Shown piece after piece: positions 8,662 to 18,314 of a stretch of 64,000 bases of DNA (within the stretch, counting starts at the first letter, position 1; the number at the start of each line of letters is the position of its first letter). Made by a program: the position numbers and the translations under genes. The stretch is from Streptococcus sanguinis SK355 (GTDB taxonomy: Bacteria > Bacillota > Bacilli > Lactobacillales > Streptococcaceae). The notes below the pieces were generated by a model that was not told the origin of the DNA, searched no databases, and saw only the letters and a list, made by a program, of their open reading frames with translations. The stretch lies in assembly GCF_000212855.1 (NCBI RefSeq), contig NZ_GL890993.1:2159939-2223938 (forward strand). The letters run 5' to 3'.

Positions 8662-10972
8662 GCTTGGCTCCTTTCTTGACTAGTTCCTTGTAAAATGCCT
8701 TCTGGCTCTTGCCTTTCTTGGACTTCTCATCTTTCTTATCTCTGTTGCCTTTTTCTTTGGAAGAATGGCTGCGCTTGTCATCTTCACGGCGTCTCTTTCT
8801 GCCTGACTTGCCTCTGCCAGTCTTACTGGTCTTTTCTACCAGGTCAAATTCACTAGGCAGGTATTCAAAGTCAATCTCCCCCGTAGCCTTATCCGCTCGG
8901 ACCAGCTTGATGCGAATTTGCTGACCGACCTTGAAGACCACGCCTGACTTTTCGCCTTGCAGGGTCATCGTCCGCTCATTATAGCTGTAAAACTCTGGCA
9001 GGTTGGTGACATGAATCAAGCCTTCAACCGTATTGGGCAGTTCAACAAAGAGTCCGAATTTGACCACGCTTGAAACCACGCCGTCAAACTCTTCCCCGAC
9101 AAATTCTTCCATGTACTCAGCCTTCTTCATGGCTTCGACTTCACGCTCGACCTCGATAGCCCGACGCTCTCGGCTGGAGGACTGACTAGCAATATCAGGA
9201 ATCACTTGCTCAAAATGCTCAGCTATTTCTTTAGACTTGCCATAATCCCGCACCATTCGATGAACTAGAAGGTCCGGATAACGGCGAATCGGACTGGTGA
9301 AATGCGTATAAAACTCCGCTGCCAGACCATAATGGCCGTGATTGTGCTCAGAGTAGCGAGCCTGCTGCATGGAGCGCAGAAGCATCATGGATAGGACATC
9401 TTCGTAAGGTTGGTCTTTGACCGCCTCCATAATATCCTGCAAAGCCTGCTGACTCATAGAGCTAGCCGTTCCGTAAATCCGAATCCCAAAGCTAGAGGCG
9501 TAGTCGATAAACTTCTGCACCTTCTCAGCCTTAGGTTCCTCGTGAATCCGATAGATAAAGGGCAGATTTAGCTTAGCAAAATGCTCAGCCACCGTCTCAT
9601 TGGCCACCAGCATAAAGGACTCAATCATGCGCTCAGCAATCCCACGCTGACGCAAGACAATGTCCACCGGCCGACCTTCTTTATTGACCATGATTTTGGC
9701 TTCATTGGTGTCAAAGTTGAGCGCACCTCGCTTGAAGCGCATGCTTTCCAGAATCTCATGCAGCTGGACCATGCAGTCAATGCTAGGTACAATAGCCTTG
9801 AACTGCTCAGCTTTTTCCTGATCTCCTGCGATGATGTCATTGACATCGCTGTAGGTCATGCGGAAGGTCGTCTTGATAACAGTCTGGGTGATGGTATGCT
9901 TGACCACGCGCCCCTTGGCATCTATCTCCATGATCACCGACTGGGTCAGCCGGTCCACATTGGGATTGAGAGAGCAGATACCGTTGGACAGGCGCTCCGG
10001 CAGCATAGGCACCACGCGGTCGGTCACATAGACAGAGGTCGCCCGATTGAGGGCTTCCTTGTCTAGCTCAGAGCCTTCTTTGACATAGTAGGATACATCT
10101 GCGATGTGTACGCCCAGCTCAAAGTTGCCATTTTTCAGGCGTTTGATATGGACCGCATCGTCCAAGTCCTTGGCATCTGCTCCATCAATGGTAAATGTAA
10201 TCTCATCACGCAGGTCCAAACGTCTTTCCAAATCACTCTCTGTCGGTGTATCCGGAACTCGCTCGGCCTCTTCCAAGACCTTTTCTGGAAACTCAGAGAC
10301 AATATCCATCGACTCCAGCACTTCCAATACATCAATACCAGGGTCGTTGACATGGCCGACCACATCGACCAGACTGGCCACAAAGAAATCGTGTTTCTTG
10401 GTAGGATATTTGTCAATAGCAACCTTGAGTACTTCTGTGCCATCTAGAACCAAGGCTGGTTTTTTGACATAAATAGGCTGGCTGATTTTCTGATTTTTCG
10501 AGCGGATGTAGCCGGCATACTTGGGCTTTTCCTCATCCAGAACCAGCTGCCCAACTGCCGACGTCAGGCTGTGCTCCAAAATATCGATAATCTTAGCCTC
10601 AGCTGATGTTCCCTTTATACGGTCTGCCACCTTGGTAATGACTACTTCCACTGTATCGCCATCAATGGCATGATTGACATCATTACGGCCGACAAAGAGG
10701 TCATCCTCTTCCTCATTCAGGGTGACAAAGCCAAAGCCATTCTTGTGGGCATGAAAAAACCCCTTAAGCGTCAGACGCTCCTGCTTTTTCTTCTCATAAA
10801 GCTCAATCCGCCCCTTATCATCAAAGCGAATCTGATGCTTCCTTTCCATCTGGGAGATGGTCTTGACCAAGCTACTAAAGTCCTTGGAAGACTCTTTCCC
10901 CAAAGCAGCCGCCAGCTCATCTACGCTAGCCTGCTGCCTGTCTTTTAAATATTCAATGATTTCTGATTTCAT
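8624..10972 (-). CDS. rnr: Ribonuclease R
   Basis: A 782-residue 3'-5' exoribonuclease of the RNase II/R family. Order: N-terminal winged-helix region (1-60), cold-shock domains (about 65-230), the RNB catalytic domain with aspartates in [11 protein letters not shown] (Asp263, 266/269, 271, 272), an S1 domain (about 630-705) and a lysine/arginine-rich tail (about 715-782). The enzyme degrades structured RNA and works with SmpB/tmRNA in removing mRNAs from stalled ribosomes. The tail is typical of RNase R and may contact ribosomes or SmpB. The gene follows secG with a 90-bp gap containing a hairpin. It overlaps smpB. Confidence 0.97.
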   Translation of the reverse strand: MKSEIIEYLKDRQQASVDELAAALGKESSKDFSSLVKTISQMERKHQIRFDDKGRIELYEKKKQERLTLKGFFHAHKNGFGFVTLNEEEDDLFVGRNDVNHAIDGDTVEVVITKVADRIKGTSAEAKIIDILEHSLTSAVGQLVLDEEKPKYAGYIRSKNQKISQPIYVKKPALVLDGTEVLKVAIDKYPTKKHDFFVASLVDVVGHVNDPGIDVLEVLESMDIVSEFPEKVLEEAERVPDTPTESDLERRLDLRDEITFTIDGADAKDLDDAVHIKRLKNGNFELGVHIADVSYYVKEGSELDKEALNRATSVYVTDRVVPMLPERLSNGICSLNPNVDRLTQSVIMEIDAKGRVVKHTITQTVIKTTFRMTYSDVNDIIAGDQEKAEQFKAIVPSIDCMVQLHEILESMRFKRGALNFDTNEAKIMVNKEGRPVDIVLRQRGIAERMIESFMLVANETVAEHFAKLNLPFIYRIHEEPKAEKVQKFIDYASSFGIRIYGTASSMSQQALQDIMEAVKDQPYEDVLSMMLLRSMQQARYSEHNHGHYGLAAEFYTHFTSPIRRYPDLLVHRMVRDYGKSKEIAEHFEQVIPDIASQSSSRERRAIEVEREVEAMKKAEYMEEFVGEEFDGVVSSVVKFGLFVELPNTVEGLIHVTNLPEFYSYNERTMTLQGEKSGVVFKVGQQIRIKLVRADKATGEIDFEYLPSEFDLVEKTSKTGRGKSGRKRRREDDKRSHSSKEKGNRDKKDEKSKKGKSQKAFYKELVKKGAKHGKGRRKGRRAK

Positions 10973-11028
10973 ATTCCTCTTCTCTTGATGAGCATTTTCT
11001 TCATCCTTGCTAAATCTCTTTAAAACTT

Positions 11029-11061
11029 AAAAAATAGGCCAAGACGAAGTCAGAGCCCATT
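11029..11061 (-). terminator. Hairpin with T-run between secG and rnr
   Basis: Minus strand: ATGGGCT pairs with TGGCCTAT using wobble pairs, then TTTTT. It starts right at the secG stop and probably attenuates read-through into rnr. Confidence 0.45.
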
Positions 11062-11295
11062 TTATTTACTAGATAATACTGCTAATACCAATGCAATCAG
11101 TAGCCAGAAGAAAATCATGATTCCCGTCATACGCTGCATCACAGCTTCAAAACCGCGTGCCTTAGGACGTTCAAACAAGTCGTTGGCACTGGCATCAAAG
11201 ACGTTGCTGGACTGATTTTTGGTTGGCTGCATGAAAATTGCAATGACAATAATAGCTGATAAAATGACTAAAATGGTTAATAATAGGTTGTACAT
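11062..11295 (-). CDS. secG: Preprotein translocase subunit SecG
   Basis: 77 residues with two transmembrane helices (about 3-22 and 55-75) joined by a polar loop containing the conserved FERPKARG region, as in Gram-positive SecG. SecG is the small non-essential subunit of the SecYEG channel and assists SecA-driven export. AAGGAG precedes the ATG. It lies between rpmG and rnr, the normal streptococcal order. Confidence 0.92.
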   Translation of the reverse strand: MYNLLLTILVILSAIIVIAIFMQPTKNQSSNVFDASANDLFERPKARGFEAVMQRMTGIMIFFWLLIALVLAVLSSK

Positions 11296-11337
11296 AAATA
11301 AAAACTCCTTAAAATCCTATCTATTTTATCATAAAAT

Positions 11338-11487
11338 CTACTTGGATTCAAGATGTAAAGTAACTTTTCTTTCCTTAGGACAATACTTTAAGACCTCAAT
11401 TTTTTCCGGATGCGTTTTCGTATTTTTACTGGTCAGATAATTCTGACTGCCGCAGCTGGAACATTTTAAATTTATTTTAACGCGCAC
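11338..11487 (-). CDS. rpmG: 50S ribosomal protein L33 (GTG start)
   Basis: A 49-residue protein starting [13 protein letters not shown], with a second Cys region (YCPKERK) and ending LHLESK, an unmistakable L33. Only CxxC plus a single downstream Cys is present, so it seems to keep three of four zinc-ribbon cysteines (Cys9, Cys12, Cys36; residue 39 is Glu). This is usual for streptococcal L33 of this type, which may not bind zinc tightly. The start codon is GTG at 11487. Its G is also the last base of the pmrA TAG stop (TAGTG), so translation is probably coupled. It is easily missed because of its size and start codon. Confidence 0.93.
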   Translation of the reverse strand: MRVKINLKCSSCGSQNYLTSKNTKTHPEKIEVLKYCPKERKVTLHLESK

Positions 11488-12689
11488 TAGATATCCTTCT
11501 TTTTAAATAAATTTCGAAAACTAAAGAGATTGGCCAGCATACTGACGGCAACCAGCCCTGCTGTGGCATAGAAGACTGAATGATAGCCATAGGCTGCCGC
11601 AATGACCGATCCAGACATAGGGCCGACCACCCCGCCCAGATAAAAGAAAATCTGATTATAGCTGAAAATCCTAGAGATTCCAAACTTGGGTGTTATCTTA
11701 CTTAGCAGAGCATTGACACCTGGTATCAACGCCCCTGTTCCTAGGCCAAATAAAAAGCGATAAAAGCCCAGCTGCATAGGGGAGCCAGCATTGGCACAGA
11801 GCAGATAAATCACGATTGAATAGAACTGAGCCAGCACTAGAAGCCGGTGATTGCCGATACGATCTCCCAAACGCCCCAGAATGCTGGAGCTCATCATGCT
11901 GGAAAGTCCCATGCTAGAAACGATGAGACCCGAAACAAAAATCAGATTGTCCTTTTGACCCAGTTCTCTGACATAGAGGGCAAGAATAGGGCTAATAGAT
12001 TGAGCTGCAAACTGGATAACAAAGCTGGTCAGAAAGAGATTAATCAGCATCTTAGGATAGCTGAGTTGATGCAGCAATTCCCTAAAGCCTACCTCTTCTT
12101 GTTGGGTCACTGGCACAAAATCCTCCCGAATCAAATAAAAGGTCATTAAGGCTGATGCTAGAAAAAAGGCGCCAATCAGAAGAAAGACATTGCGAATGCC
12201 GAACATCTCCGCAATCAGACCACCAATAAATGGCCCCATAAGATTACCCGCAACGACACCAGTCGAGAGAGTTCCCAAAGCATAACCCGTTTTTTCCTTG
12301 GGAGCCTGACTGGCAATCAGAGCTGTACTATTGGGAACATAACCAGCGAAAACACCGTTTAGAAAGCGTAGGAGCAAGAGCCAGAAAATATTGGGTACAA
12401 AGGCAATACCTCCCATAGTGAAAACCATGGCAGTAGCTGCACGTATCATCATAGGCTTGCGGCCATACCGATCAGCCAGACTTCCCCAAACAGGAGAGAG
12501 CAGCGCCGCTGAGATTGCCGAGAGAGAAATCCCTAGCCCAGCGTAATACTCAACCTCATGACCTCTAGCCCCCAGCTGCTCTACGAAAAGTGGCATAAAA
12601 GGCGTCACCAGAGAAATGCTGGCACCTGTTAGGAAGTTCCCAAACCAAGCGACTTTCAGGTTATGTTTCCAATTTACTTGTGACGTGAT
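11487..12689 (-). CDS. pmrA: PmrA-like MFS multidrug efflux transporter, non-standard start
   Basis: A major facilitator superfamily exporter with about 12 membrane segments and the motif [11 protein letters not shown] between helices 2 and 3. It closely resembles pneumococcal PmrA, which exports fluoroquinolones and dyes. The first standard start codon in frame is GTG at 12608, but starting there deletes the first helix. The upstream in-frame sequence [19 protein letters not shown] matches the PmrA N-terminus. That frame is open back to the coaE stop (12693-12695). The position matching the known PmrA start is an ATC at 12687-12689, followed by ACG (Thr). So the gene probably starts at ATC, or has lost its ATG by mutation. 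GAAAGAAG upstream could serve as a weak ribosome site. Confidence 0.82.
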   Translation of the reverse strand: MTSQVNWKHNLKVAWFGNFLTGASISLVTPFMPLFVEQLGARGHEVEYYAGLGISLSAISAALLSPVWGSLADRYGRKPMMIRAATAMVFTMGGIAFVPNIFWLLLLRFLNGVFAGYVPNSTALIASQAPKEKTGYALGTLSTGVVAGNLMGPFIGGLIAEMFGIRNVFLLIGAFFLASALMTFYLIREDFVPVTQQEEVGFRELLHQLSYPKMLINLFLTSFVIQFAAQSISPILALYVRELGQKDNLIFVSGLIVSSMGLSSMMSSSILGRLGDRIGNHRLLVLAQFYSIVIYLLCANAGSPMQLGFYRFLFGLGTGALIPGVNALLSKITPKFGISRIFSYNQIFFYLGGVVGPMSGSVIAAAYGYHSVFYATAGLVAVSMLANLFSFRNLFKKKDI

Positions 12690-12692
12690 AAA

Positions 12693-13289
12693 TCATCTTC
12701 TTTCTAATTTCTGCAAAGCATCGCGAAGCTGCTGTCGAGTTTCCTCAAGCGAGCCATTATTATCAATCAGCACGTCTGACCTTTTTCGTTTTTCTTGTAA
12801 AGATAGCTGAGCTGCTATGCGTTTTTCTGCCTCTTCTTGACTAAGAGCGTTTCGAGTCATAAGGCGACTGAGCTGAGTTTTCTCCGTCACATCCACCAGC
12901 CAGATTTGGTCAAACCAGTCTTCATATTGTAACTCAAACAGCAAGGGAAGATCCATAAAAAAGATAGCTTCCGTCTCCGCCAGCAAATCTCGCCTGTGAG
13001 CCAGTTCCTCGCGGATAATCTGATTTTGTATTTGACTGGACTGCGCTAAGAGTTCGGGATCCCCAAAAATCATAGCTCCCAGATTGGGCCGGTTCAAGCG
13101 ACCATCTTCCTGTAAGATAGCTGGACCAAAAGCAGACAAAAGAGCTTGATAAAGACGCCCCCTCGGCTCTTGCAGCTCATGCACTACCTGATCCGCATCA
13201 ATGACCTGATAGCCCTGCTGCCTCAAAAACTCTGTCACTGTTGACTTACCCGAGGCAATGCCGCCAGTGATACCGATAATTCTTGCCAT
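12693..13289 (-). CDS. coaE: Dephospho-CoA kinase
   Basis: 198 residues. It catalyses the last step of CoA synthesis, ATP-dependent phosphorylation of the 3'-OH of dephospho-CoA, in the cytoplasm. The P-loop GITGGIASGKST stands at the N-terminus, followed by DADQVVHEL (substrate-binding Asp region). I chose ATG 13289 because GAGGT lies 8 nt upstream; a TTG eight codons earlier falls within mutM. It lies just after mutM and just before pmrA, a conserved streptococcal order. The length fits the family (about 200). Confidence 0.95.
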   Translation of the reverse strand: MARIIGITGGIASGKSTVTEFLRQQGYQVIDADQVVHELQEPRGRLYQALLSAFGPAILQEDGRLNRPNLGAMIFGDPELLAQSSQIQNQIIREELAHRRDLLAETEAIFFMDLPLLFELQYEDWFDQIWLVDVTEKTQLSRLMTRNALSQEEAEKRIAAQLSLQEKRKRSDVLIDNNGSLEETRQQLRDALQKLERR

Positions 13290-13294
13290 GACAG

Positions 13295-14119
13295 CTACCT
13301 CGCTTTCTGACAATGAGGACAGAGATGAGTACCGCGTCCACCTAGCTTAATTTTTTCAATCGGGCTGCCGCATCTAGCACAGGGTTGACCAGTCTTTCCA
13401 TAGACCTGCAGAAAATCCTGCATCGTGCCATCTTCACCCAAAGCATTGCGGTAGGTCCGAATAGTCGATCCTCTCTTTTCAATCCCAAGCTGCAAAACTT
13501 CTATAATCTGCTCACGCAGCCGCTTCACTTCAGCAGGCTTTAAACTATCTGCTGGCCTGGCCGGATGAATCCGCGCCCGCCAAAGCGCCTCATCTACATA
13601 GATATTTCCTAGTCCAACGACTAAGGTCTGCTCCAGCAAATAGGGTTTGATGGGCTTCTTGGAACGACCCAAAGCTGCAGCAAAAGGCGGTAAAAGAAAG
13701 TCCGCCTCTGTCGGCTCTGGACCAAGCTTTCTGGCAGCAAAATAAGCCTCTAGCTGATCCTTTTTCAACAGCTCCATGGTCCCAAACTTGCGGACATCCT
13801 CATAAACAAGCGTCCCACCATCTGTCATCTCGAAAAAGACATGGGCATGCTTGCGCTCAGGCACCGCATCAGGATAAAAAAGATACTTACCTTCCATTCG
13901 CAGATGGGAAACCAGCACTCCACCCGTCAGGTAAAAGAGCAAATACTTGCCCCGACGGCCAATCCTTTCAATGGTCTGACCTGGCAAGTCATGGACAAAA
14001 CTATCTACTCCCGTGCCAATCATCTTAGCATAACGGATCCGCACCTGTCCAATCGTCTTGCCAACAACCAGACGCTTCAAACCGCGCCGAACAGTTTCCA
14101 CTTCAGGTAATTCAGGCAT
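13295..14119 (-). CDS. mutM: Formamidopyrimidine-DNA glycosylase (Fpg/MutM)
   Basis: 274 residues. It removes oxidised purines such as 8-oxoguanine from DNA and nicks the abasic site. The N-terminal MPELPEVE carries the catalytic Pro (residue 2 after Met) and Glu. The C-terminal zinc finger is complete (CARC near 245 and CPHC near 265), with the conserved Arg in GGRGTH. AAAGGAG lies ahead of the ATG. It is part of a tightly packed minus-strand cluster. For a peroxide-producing oral streptococcus a repair enzyme for oxidised guanine is expected. Confidence 0.97.
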   Translation of the reverse strand: MPELPEVETVRRGLKRLVVGKTIGQVRIRYAKMIGTGVDSFVHDLPGQTIERIGRRGKYLLFYLTGGVLVSHLRMEGKYLFYPDAVPERKHAHVFFEMTDGGTLVYEDVRKFGTMELLKKDQLEAYFAARKLGPEPTEADFLLPPFAAALGRSKKPIKPYLLEQTLVVGLGNIYVDEALWRARIHPARPADSLKPAEVKRLREQIIEVLQLGIEKRGSTIRTYRNALGEDGTMQDFLQVYGKTGQPCARCGSPIEKIKLGGRGTHLCPHCQKAR

Positions 14120-14146
14120 AAAGCTCCTTTCTTAATATTCTCAATA

Positions 14147-14617
14147 TCAAAGCCCCATAGCAAAGCTGTCCGAAAAATACTCATCCAGCATCAGGCGGTG
14201 TTTATCCGATACATTTTCCAGCTCTGCTATTTCTTCTTTAGAAAAAAAGCCTAAACGCAGTGTTTCCTCATTGTGAAAATTGGAAATATCAACATTCTCC
14301 AATGCCTGCAATTCATACAGGAAGACAACCGTCTGAACTTTGTCACCATTAGGATAAGATTCATCAAAATTAGTATAAACATTCAGCAAGCGCTTGGCTT
14401 CAACAGAAATGCCTGTCTCTTCGTGAAATTCACGCACGGCTGCTTGCAGAGAAGTCTCCCCGAGTTCCATAGCTCCTCCAGGAATCGCCCATGTTTTCTT
14501 ATCGCCTCGCAACTGCAGAAGCACACGACCGCCCTCGTCTGCCAGAATTCCACCAGCAAAATTCAGGATAACCTTATCATGCCCCACCTTGGAGCGAATA
14601 TAGGAAATATAGTCCAT
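14147..14617 (-). CDS. NUDIX hydrolase
   Basis: 156 residues with a complete NUDIX box, GGAMELGETSLQAAVREF followed by HEETGI, fitting GX5EX7REUXEEXGU. Such enzymes hydrolyse nucleoside diphosphates linked to another group; the substrate cannot be told from sequence. The tryptophan-containing stretch KKTWAIPGG before the box resembles the group annotated as MutT/NUDIX hydrolases of the YtkD/ADP-ribose type. It sits between the alpha/beta hydrolase (1-bp gap) and mutM. The neighbour mutM suggests, but does not prove, a role in cleaning oxidised nucleotides. Confidence 0.85.
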   Translation of the reverse strand: MDYISYIRSKVGHDKVILNFAGGILADEGGRVLLQLRGDKKTWAIPGGAMELGETSLQAAVREFHEETGISVEAKRLLNVYTNFDESYPNGDKVQTVVFLYELQALENVDISNFHNEETLRLGFFSKEEIAELENVSDKHRLMLDEYFSDSFAMGL

Positions 14618-14618
14618 A

Positions 14619-15395
14619 TCAAAATCCTTTCATTTTCTCTGGGAAGGCAGCATTTTGAAAGAAATAGCGCAGCAGCTGAATATGCGTATCCACATCACTA
14701 AAAAGCCAAGCATGCCCTTTGTCAGGATAATAGGCGCATTCAGACCTAGCATTTTTCTGCGCCAACATGCGGTGCCAGTCATGAATGGTTTCAGCTTCTT
14801 TTCCACCTGAGACAAAGAAAGCAGGATTATCAAACTGCAAGTCAAGTCTCAACAGATTTGCCTGTGACATCGCACGGCGAAACGAACGCCGCGAAGCTCT
14901 TTGAAAATCTGCAAAAAAGCGCTGAACGTCTTGGACAGGTGCTCCGTCCTCTTGCATCATCTTTGTCAGGAGATTAGCTACAAATTTAGTATTTTTCAAG
15001 AAAGACATCAGATAGACAATGGCAATGATCTTGCGATAGCCCTTAATTGGCTGGGGGCTTGCCCCATCAACAATGACTTTATCTATAAGGCTAGAATGTT
15101 TTTCCAACAACTTAAGAATGAGTGAACCGCCTAATGAAAGCCCAACCAAGTGCGGCTTGCCATGTGCTTTGTTTTTAATGACAGCCACAATCATTTCCAC
15201 GACATCATCAAAGTTTGTCCACTCAATATCACGACTCGCTCCGTGACCAGGTAAATCCACAAGGATGCAATGAAAATCTTGCTCAAGCGCAGCAACATGG
15301 TGTCGCCACATCTGACTGCTAGAGCCTGAAGCATGCAAAAAGATAATACTTTTTGGATTTTGCTGCCCTCTTTCGTCAATGAATAATGGCGGCAT
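14619..15395 (-). CDS. Alpha/beta hydrolase
   Basis: 258 residues of alpha/beta-hydrolase fold. The oxyanion-region FLHASGSS is near residue 22, the nucleophile elbow is GLSLGGS (Ser near 85), and the catalytic His lies in DKGHAW near the C-terminus. The start is set at ATG 15395 because GAGG lies 8 nt upstream; ATGs at 15401 and 15431 are also in frame, and the latter would overlap era. The substrate is unknown. It resembles proline-iminopeptidase/ester-hydrolase-type family members only in general fold. It is cotranscribed with era and the NUDIX gene to judge by spacing. Confidence 0.8.
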   Translation of the reverse strand: MPPLFIDERGQQNPKSIIFLHASGSSSQMWRHHVAALEQDFHCILVDLPGHGASRDIEWTNFDDVVEMIVAVIKNKAHGKPHLVGLSLGGSLILKLLEKHSSLIDKVIVDGASPQPIKGYRKIIAIVYLMSFLKNTKFVANLLTKMMQEDGAPVQDVQRFFADFQRASRRSFRRAMSQANLLRLDLQFDNPAFFVSGGKEAETIHDWHRMLAQKNARSECAYYPDKGHAWLFSDVDTHIQLLRYFFQNAAFPEKMKGF

Positions 15396-15427
15396 CTCCA
15401 TCACCTCACTTACTAGCTTAGAAAACC

Positions 15428-16327
15428 TCAATACTCCTTCTTATTATACCCAAAATCCGCCAAGTCCAGCTTCTTGTCCCGCCAGTTTTTCTTGACCTTG
15501 ACCCAGGTTTCTAGGAAGACCTTGTCCCCCAGCATAAGCTCAATATCGCGCCGAGCCATGGATCCGATTTTCTTCAGCATAGAGCCGCCTTTGCCGATGA
15601 TAATGCCTTTTTGGCTGTCCCTCTCCACCATGATGGTCGCTCGGATATGGACCTTGTCCGTCTCCTCGTCTCGCTTCATACTGTCAACAACCACCGCGAC
15701 TGAGTGGGGAATTTCCTCCCGTGTCAGCATCAAAACCTTCTCCCTAATCATTTCTGACACCAGAAAGCGCTCTGGATGGTCAGTAATCTGATCTTCTGGG
15801 AAATACTGGAAGCCTTCCTCCAAATTCTCGCTGAGGATGTCAACCAGACGGGAAACATTATTACCTTGCAGGGCTGAAATCGGTACGATTTCTTTGAAGT
15901 CCATCTGCTGACGGAAATCATCAATTTGCGCTAAAAGCTGATCCGGATGAACTTTATCAATCTTATTAACCACCAAAATAACTGGCACCTTAGCCGCTTT
16001 CAAGCGCTCGATAATCATATCGTCGCCCTTGCCACGCGGCTCATCAGCTGGCACCATGAAGAGGACAGTATCCACCTCACGCAGGGTGCTGTATGCTGCT
16101 TCCACCATGAAATCACCTAGAGCTGTCTTAGGCTTGTGGATTCCCGGCGTGTCGATAAAGACAATCTGCTCCTTATCCGTCGTGTAAATCCCCATAATTT
16201 TATTGCGTGTGGTCTGAGCCTTATCGCTCATGATGGCAATCTTTTGCCCCATAACATGATTCAAAAAGGTTGATTTCCCAACATTAGGACGTCCTAAAAT
16301 AGCTACAAAACCTGATTTAAAAGTCAT
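15428..16327 (-). CDS. era: GTPase Era
   Basis: 299 residues. Era is an essential GTPase that binds the 3' end of 16S rRNA and acts in 30S subunit maturation. Visible: G1 GRPNVGKS, G3 DTPG, G4 NKID, and a C-terminal KH domain with [11 protein letters not shown]. Clustering with ybeY and dgkA upstream is widely conserved in Firmicutes; YbeY and Era both act in rRNA maturation. GAGGTAAAATA precedes the ATG. Confidence 0.98.
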   Translation of the reverse strand: MTFKSGFVAILGRPNVGKSTFLNHVMGQKIAIMSDKAQTTRNKIMGIYTTDKEQIVFIDTPGIHKPKTALGDFMVEAAYSTLREVDTVLFMVPADEPRGKGDDMIIERLKAAKVPVILVVNKIDKVHPDQLLAQIDDFRQQMDFKEIVPISALQGNNVSRLVDILSENLEEGFQYFPEDQITDHPERFLVSEMIREKVLMLTREEIPHSVAVVVDSMKRDEETDKVHIRATIMVERDSQKGIIIGKGGSMLKKIGSMARRDIELMLGDKVFLETWVKVKKNWRDKKLDLADFGYNKKEY

Positions 16328-16393
16328 TATTTTACCTCTATTATTTCCATTAAAACAGCAGAAAATCGGCAGTCTCCCCCGATTTTCAAATCT

Positions 16394-16792
16394 TTAAAAA
16401 ATCCAATCCCAAATCTTGGGAACAAAAATAATCAGTCCTGTCACAACGGCAAAGCCAGACACGACCAGAACAGCTCCCGCTGCCATATCCTTGGCATTCT
16501 TGGCCCGCATAGAAAAGTGGTAATCACTAGCCAGATCCACGACATTTTCAATGGCAGAATTGACAATCTCAAAGGCAATGACCAGAAAAATGCTTAAAAA
16601 GAGAAAGAGCCATTCTATTGCGGACAAGTCAAAAATCAGTCCCGCAACTATCACTGCCAAAGCCGAAAGGACATGCTTGCGCAGATTGCGCTCCTCTTTA
16701 AAGGCTGTAAAAATACCGGTTAAAGCAAATTCCAGACTCGAGACCACATCTCGATTTTTCCATTTGCGTTTGTTATTTCCTTGTGAGTCCAT
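16394..16792 (-). CDS. dgkA: Diacylglycerol/undecaprenol kinase family protein
   Basis: 132 residues, a small membrane kinase of the DgkA family with three transmembrane helices. The conserved core is visible: ENVVDLASD and the catalytic-site AKDMAAGAV. In Gram-positives the substrate is mainly undecaprenol, returned to the lipid carrier pool used for peptidoglycan and teichoic acid. Its 5' end overlaps ybeY by 20 bp. In S. mutans DgkA has been linked to acid tolerance. Confidence 0.93.
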   Translation of the reverse strand: MDSQGNNKRKWKNRDVVSSLEFALTGIFTAFKEERNLRKHVLSALAVIVAGLIFDLSAIEWLFLFLSIFLVIAFEIVNSAIENVVDLASDYHFSMRAKNAKDMAAGAVLVVSGFAVVTGLIIFVPKIWDWIF

Positions 16793-17270
16793 AAGCAGTT
16801 AAAATTTCTTCCTGTAATCCAAACATTTCTGCTTCTTCTTCCGGCGTATAGTGATCATAGCCATTGATATGCAGAAAACCATGCACTGCCAAAAAGCCCA
16901 TCTCCCGCTCAAAGCTGTGGCCGTATTCTTCAGCCTGCTCACGCGCCTTGTCCACTGAAATGAACAGTTCGCCGATATAGGCATCAAAATCCTCCAGCAT
17001 CTCAGCTAGCTCAGGATGGTCCAGCAAATCCTCCTCGTCAACAGCGATGTCCAGCTCAGGCTTGTACTCCAAGCTAATCACATCCGTCGGCCGATCCGTA
17101 TCTCTATATTCTAAGTTGAGTTCATGACTGCGATCATTACTAACAAAAGTCACAGCCATTTCCTTCTTTTCCTTGCCCGTTTTCTGGGCCGCAAACTCCA
17201 AAATTTCCTGAGTCTGTTTAAGAATCTCTTCCGAAACCTGACCCGTTTCATCTACCATTTCGATATACAT
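16773..17270 (-). CDS. ybeY: Endoribonuclease YbeY
   Basis: 165 residues, zinc-dependent rRNA maturation and quality-control endoribonuclease. The metal motif [11 protein letters not shown] is present near residue 130, matching H-x3-H-x5-H, and [13 protein letters not shown] matches the family's conserved segment. It heads a tight cluster with dgkA and era. A TATAAT-like -10 lies at about 17300 on the minus strand. Confidence 0.96.
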   Translation of the reverse strand: MYIEMVDETGQVSEEILKQTQEILEFAAQKTGKEKKEMAVTFVSNDRSHELNLEYRDTDRPTDVISLEYKPELDIAVDEEDLLDHPELAEMLEDFDAYIGELFISVDKAREQAEEYGHSFEREMGFLAVHGFLHINGYDHYTPEEEAEMFGLQEEILTAYGLTRK

Positions 17271-17454
17271 ATCTTACCCGCTTTGCTAGTATTACCTTAT
17301 TATATCATATTTTGACTCACTTTAGGGAGCCGAGGGCAGGGTTTTGGAAAATAGCAGAGCAGATTTGTCAACCTCTCACTGCAAAGACAAAAGCAGCTAT
17401 TTTTATTTTTTTCCCCCTCCTAAAACTTTGCCTTTCACTACCAGCTATCATTGA

Positions 17455-17482
17455 CAAAAAAAGGCTGGGAAAACCCAACCTT
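17455..17482 (-). terminator. Terminator of tRNA-Thr
   Basis: Minus strand: AAGGTTGGG, loop TTTT, CCCAGCCTT and then TTTTTT. It starts a few bases after the mature tRNA 3' end. Confidence 0.85.
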
Positions 17483-17493
17483 GTCCTACAAGA

Positions 17494-17566
17494 TGCTAAT
17501 TGCCGGGATCGAACCGGCGACCTCATCCTTACCATGGATGCGCTCTGCCAACTGAGCTAAATCAGC
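17494..17566 (-). tRNA. tRNA-Thr (anticodon GGT)
   Basis: A 73-nt cloverleaf on the minus strand. Acceptor GCTGATT pairs with AATTAGC (one G-U pair), discriminator A at 17494. The D arm contains AGCTCAGTTGGCAGAGC, the anticodon stem CATCC/GGATG closes the loop ATGGTAA with anticodon GGT, and the T arm is GCCGG-TTCGATC-CCGGC. CCA is not encoded, so it must be added. It reads threonine codons ACC and ACU. Confidence 0.96.
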
Positions 17567-17614
17567 GTACCTATCTAATATATCATGTAGATAGGTGCTT
17601 GTCAATATCCTTTC

Positions 17615-18184
17615 TCATTTTTTTGCAAAATAATCTTCCCTAGTCAGATAGTAATGGACCCGCGTCACAATGCGACCTTTCTCATGCTTGTCTAGTGATG
17701 CGTAAGGCTCTTCGTGGGAATATTTCATACCAGACTTGACCATAACCCTGCCAGATGCTGGATTGTCCACATCGTACAGCGCCACAAGTTTGTTCATTCC
17801 GATTTGCTCAAAAGCCAGCTGGATTACTGCGCGATTGGCCTCTGTCGTGTAGCCCTGATTCCAGTATTTTTTATTGATTACATAGCCGATAGCCGCCGTT
17901 TTCAAGTCCAGCCTGATCTTATGCAGATCAATAGTCCCAATGAATTTGCCATTTTCTTTCGCTTCTATCCCCCAGCGCCCCAGAGGATTGGCCAGATAAA
18001 AGAGAGCGATATTATTGTGTGTTTCTTCCAGACTTTTATTTGTCTCAAAGGTATAGCGAGTATTTTCCTCATCCGAAGCATACTCAAACATCGCCGGGGC
18101 ATCGTCCAAGGTCACTGGACGCAGAATCAGCCGTTCAATTTCCAGTCTGGAATGATGAGCCAGTTTGACATAGATATTTTCCAT
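17615..18184 (-). CDS. GNAT-family N-acetyltransferase (RimJ/RimL-like)
   Basis: 189 residues. The order LEIERLILRPVTLDDAPAMFEYAS followed by the IGYVINKKYWNQGYTTEA core is typical of RimJ/RimL-type GNAT proteins, which transfer acetyl from acetyl-CoA to protein N-termini or small molecules. The acetyl-CoA loop is NQGYTTEAN. The substrate is not identifiable. It is divergent from ald and transcribed toward the tRNA. AGGAGGTCCTG precedes the ATG. Confidence 0.82.
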   Translation of the reverse strand: MENIYVKLAHHSRLEIERLILRPVTLDDAPAMFEYASDEENTRYTFETNKSLEETHNNIALFYLANPLGRWGIEAKENGKFIGTIDLHKIRLDLKTAAIGYVINKKYWNQGYTTEANRAVIQLAFEQIGMNKLVALYDVDNPASGRVMVKSGMKYSHEEPYASLDKHEKGRIVTRVHYYLTREDYFAKK

Positions 18185-18254
18185 CAGGACCTCCTAGATT
18201 TTCTTAACAGAATAGCATAATTCACTGATGAAAGCAAACCGCTCCGATTTTTTC

Positions 18255-18283
18255 TTGATTTTTAAAGCGTTTTCATATACAAT
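18255..18283 (+). promoter_or_regulatory. ald promoter with cre-like site
   Basis: TTGATT (18255-18260), a 17-bp spacer and TACAAT (18278-18283). The spacer contains TTAAAGCGTTTTCA (18262-18275), which matches the CcpA cre consensus TGWAARCGYTWNCW with a single mismatch (T for G at position 2). A site between -35 and -10 would block transcription when CcpA binds. Confidence 0.65.
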
Positions 18284-18314
18284 AAAAACATCTTAAAAAA
18301 GGAGCATATTTTTT

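Noticed and set aside
9581-10472. Plus-strand frames of 100-160 codons inside rnr
   Set aside because: All opposite to the RNase R catalytic domain, with no start signals or known motifs.
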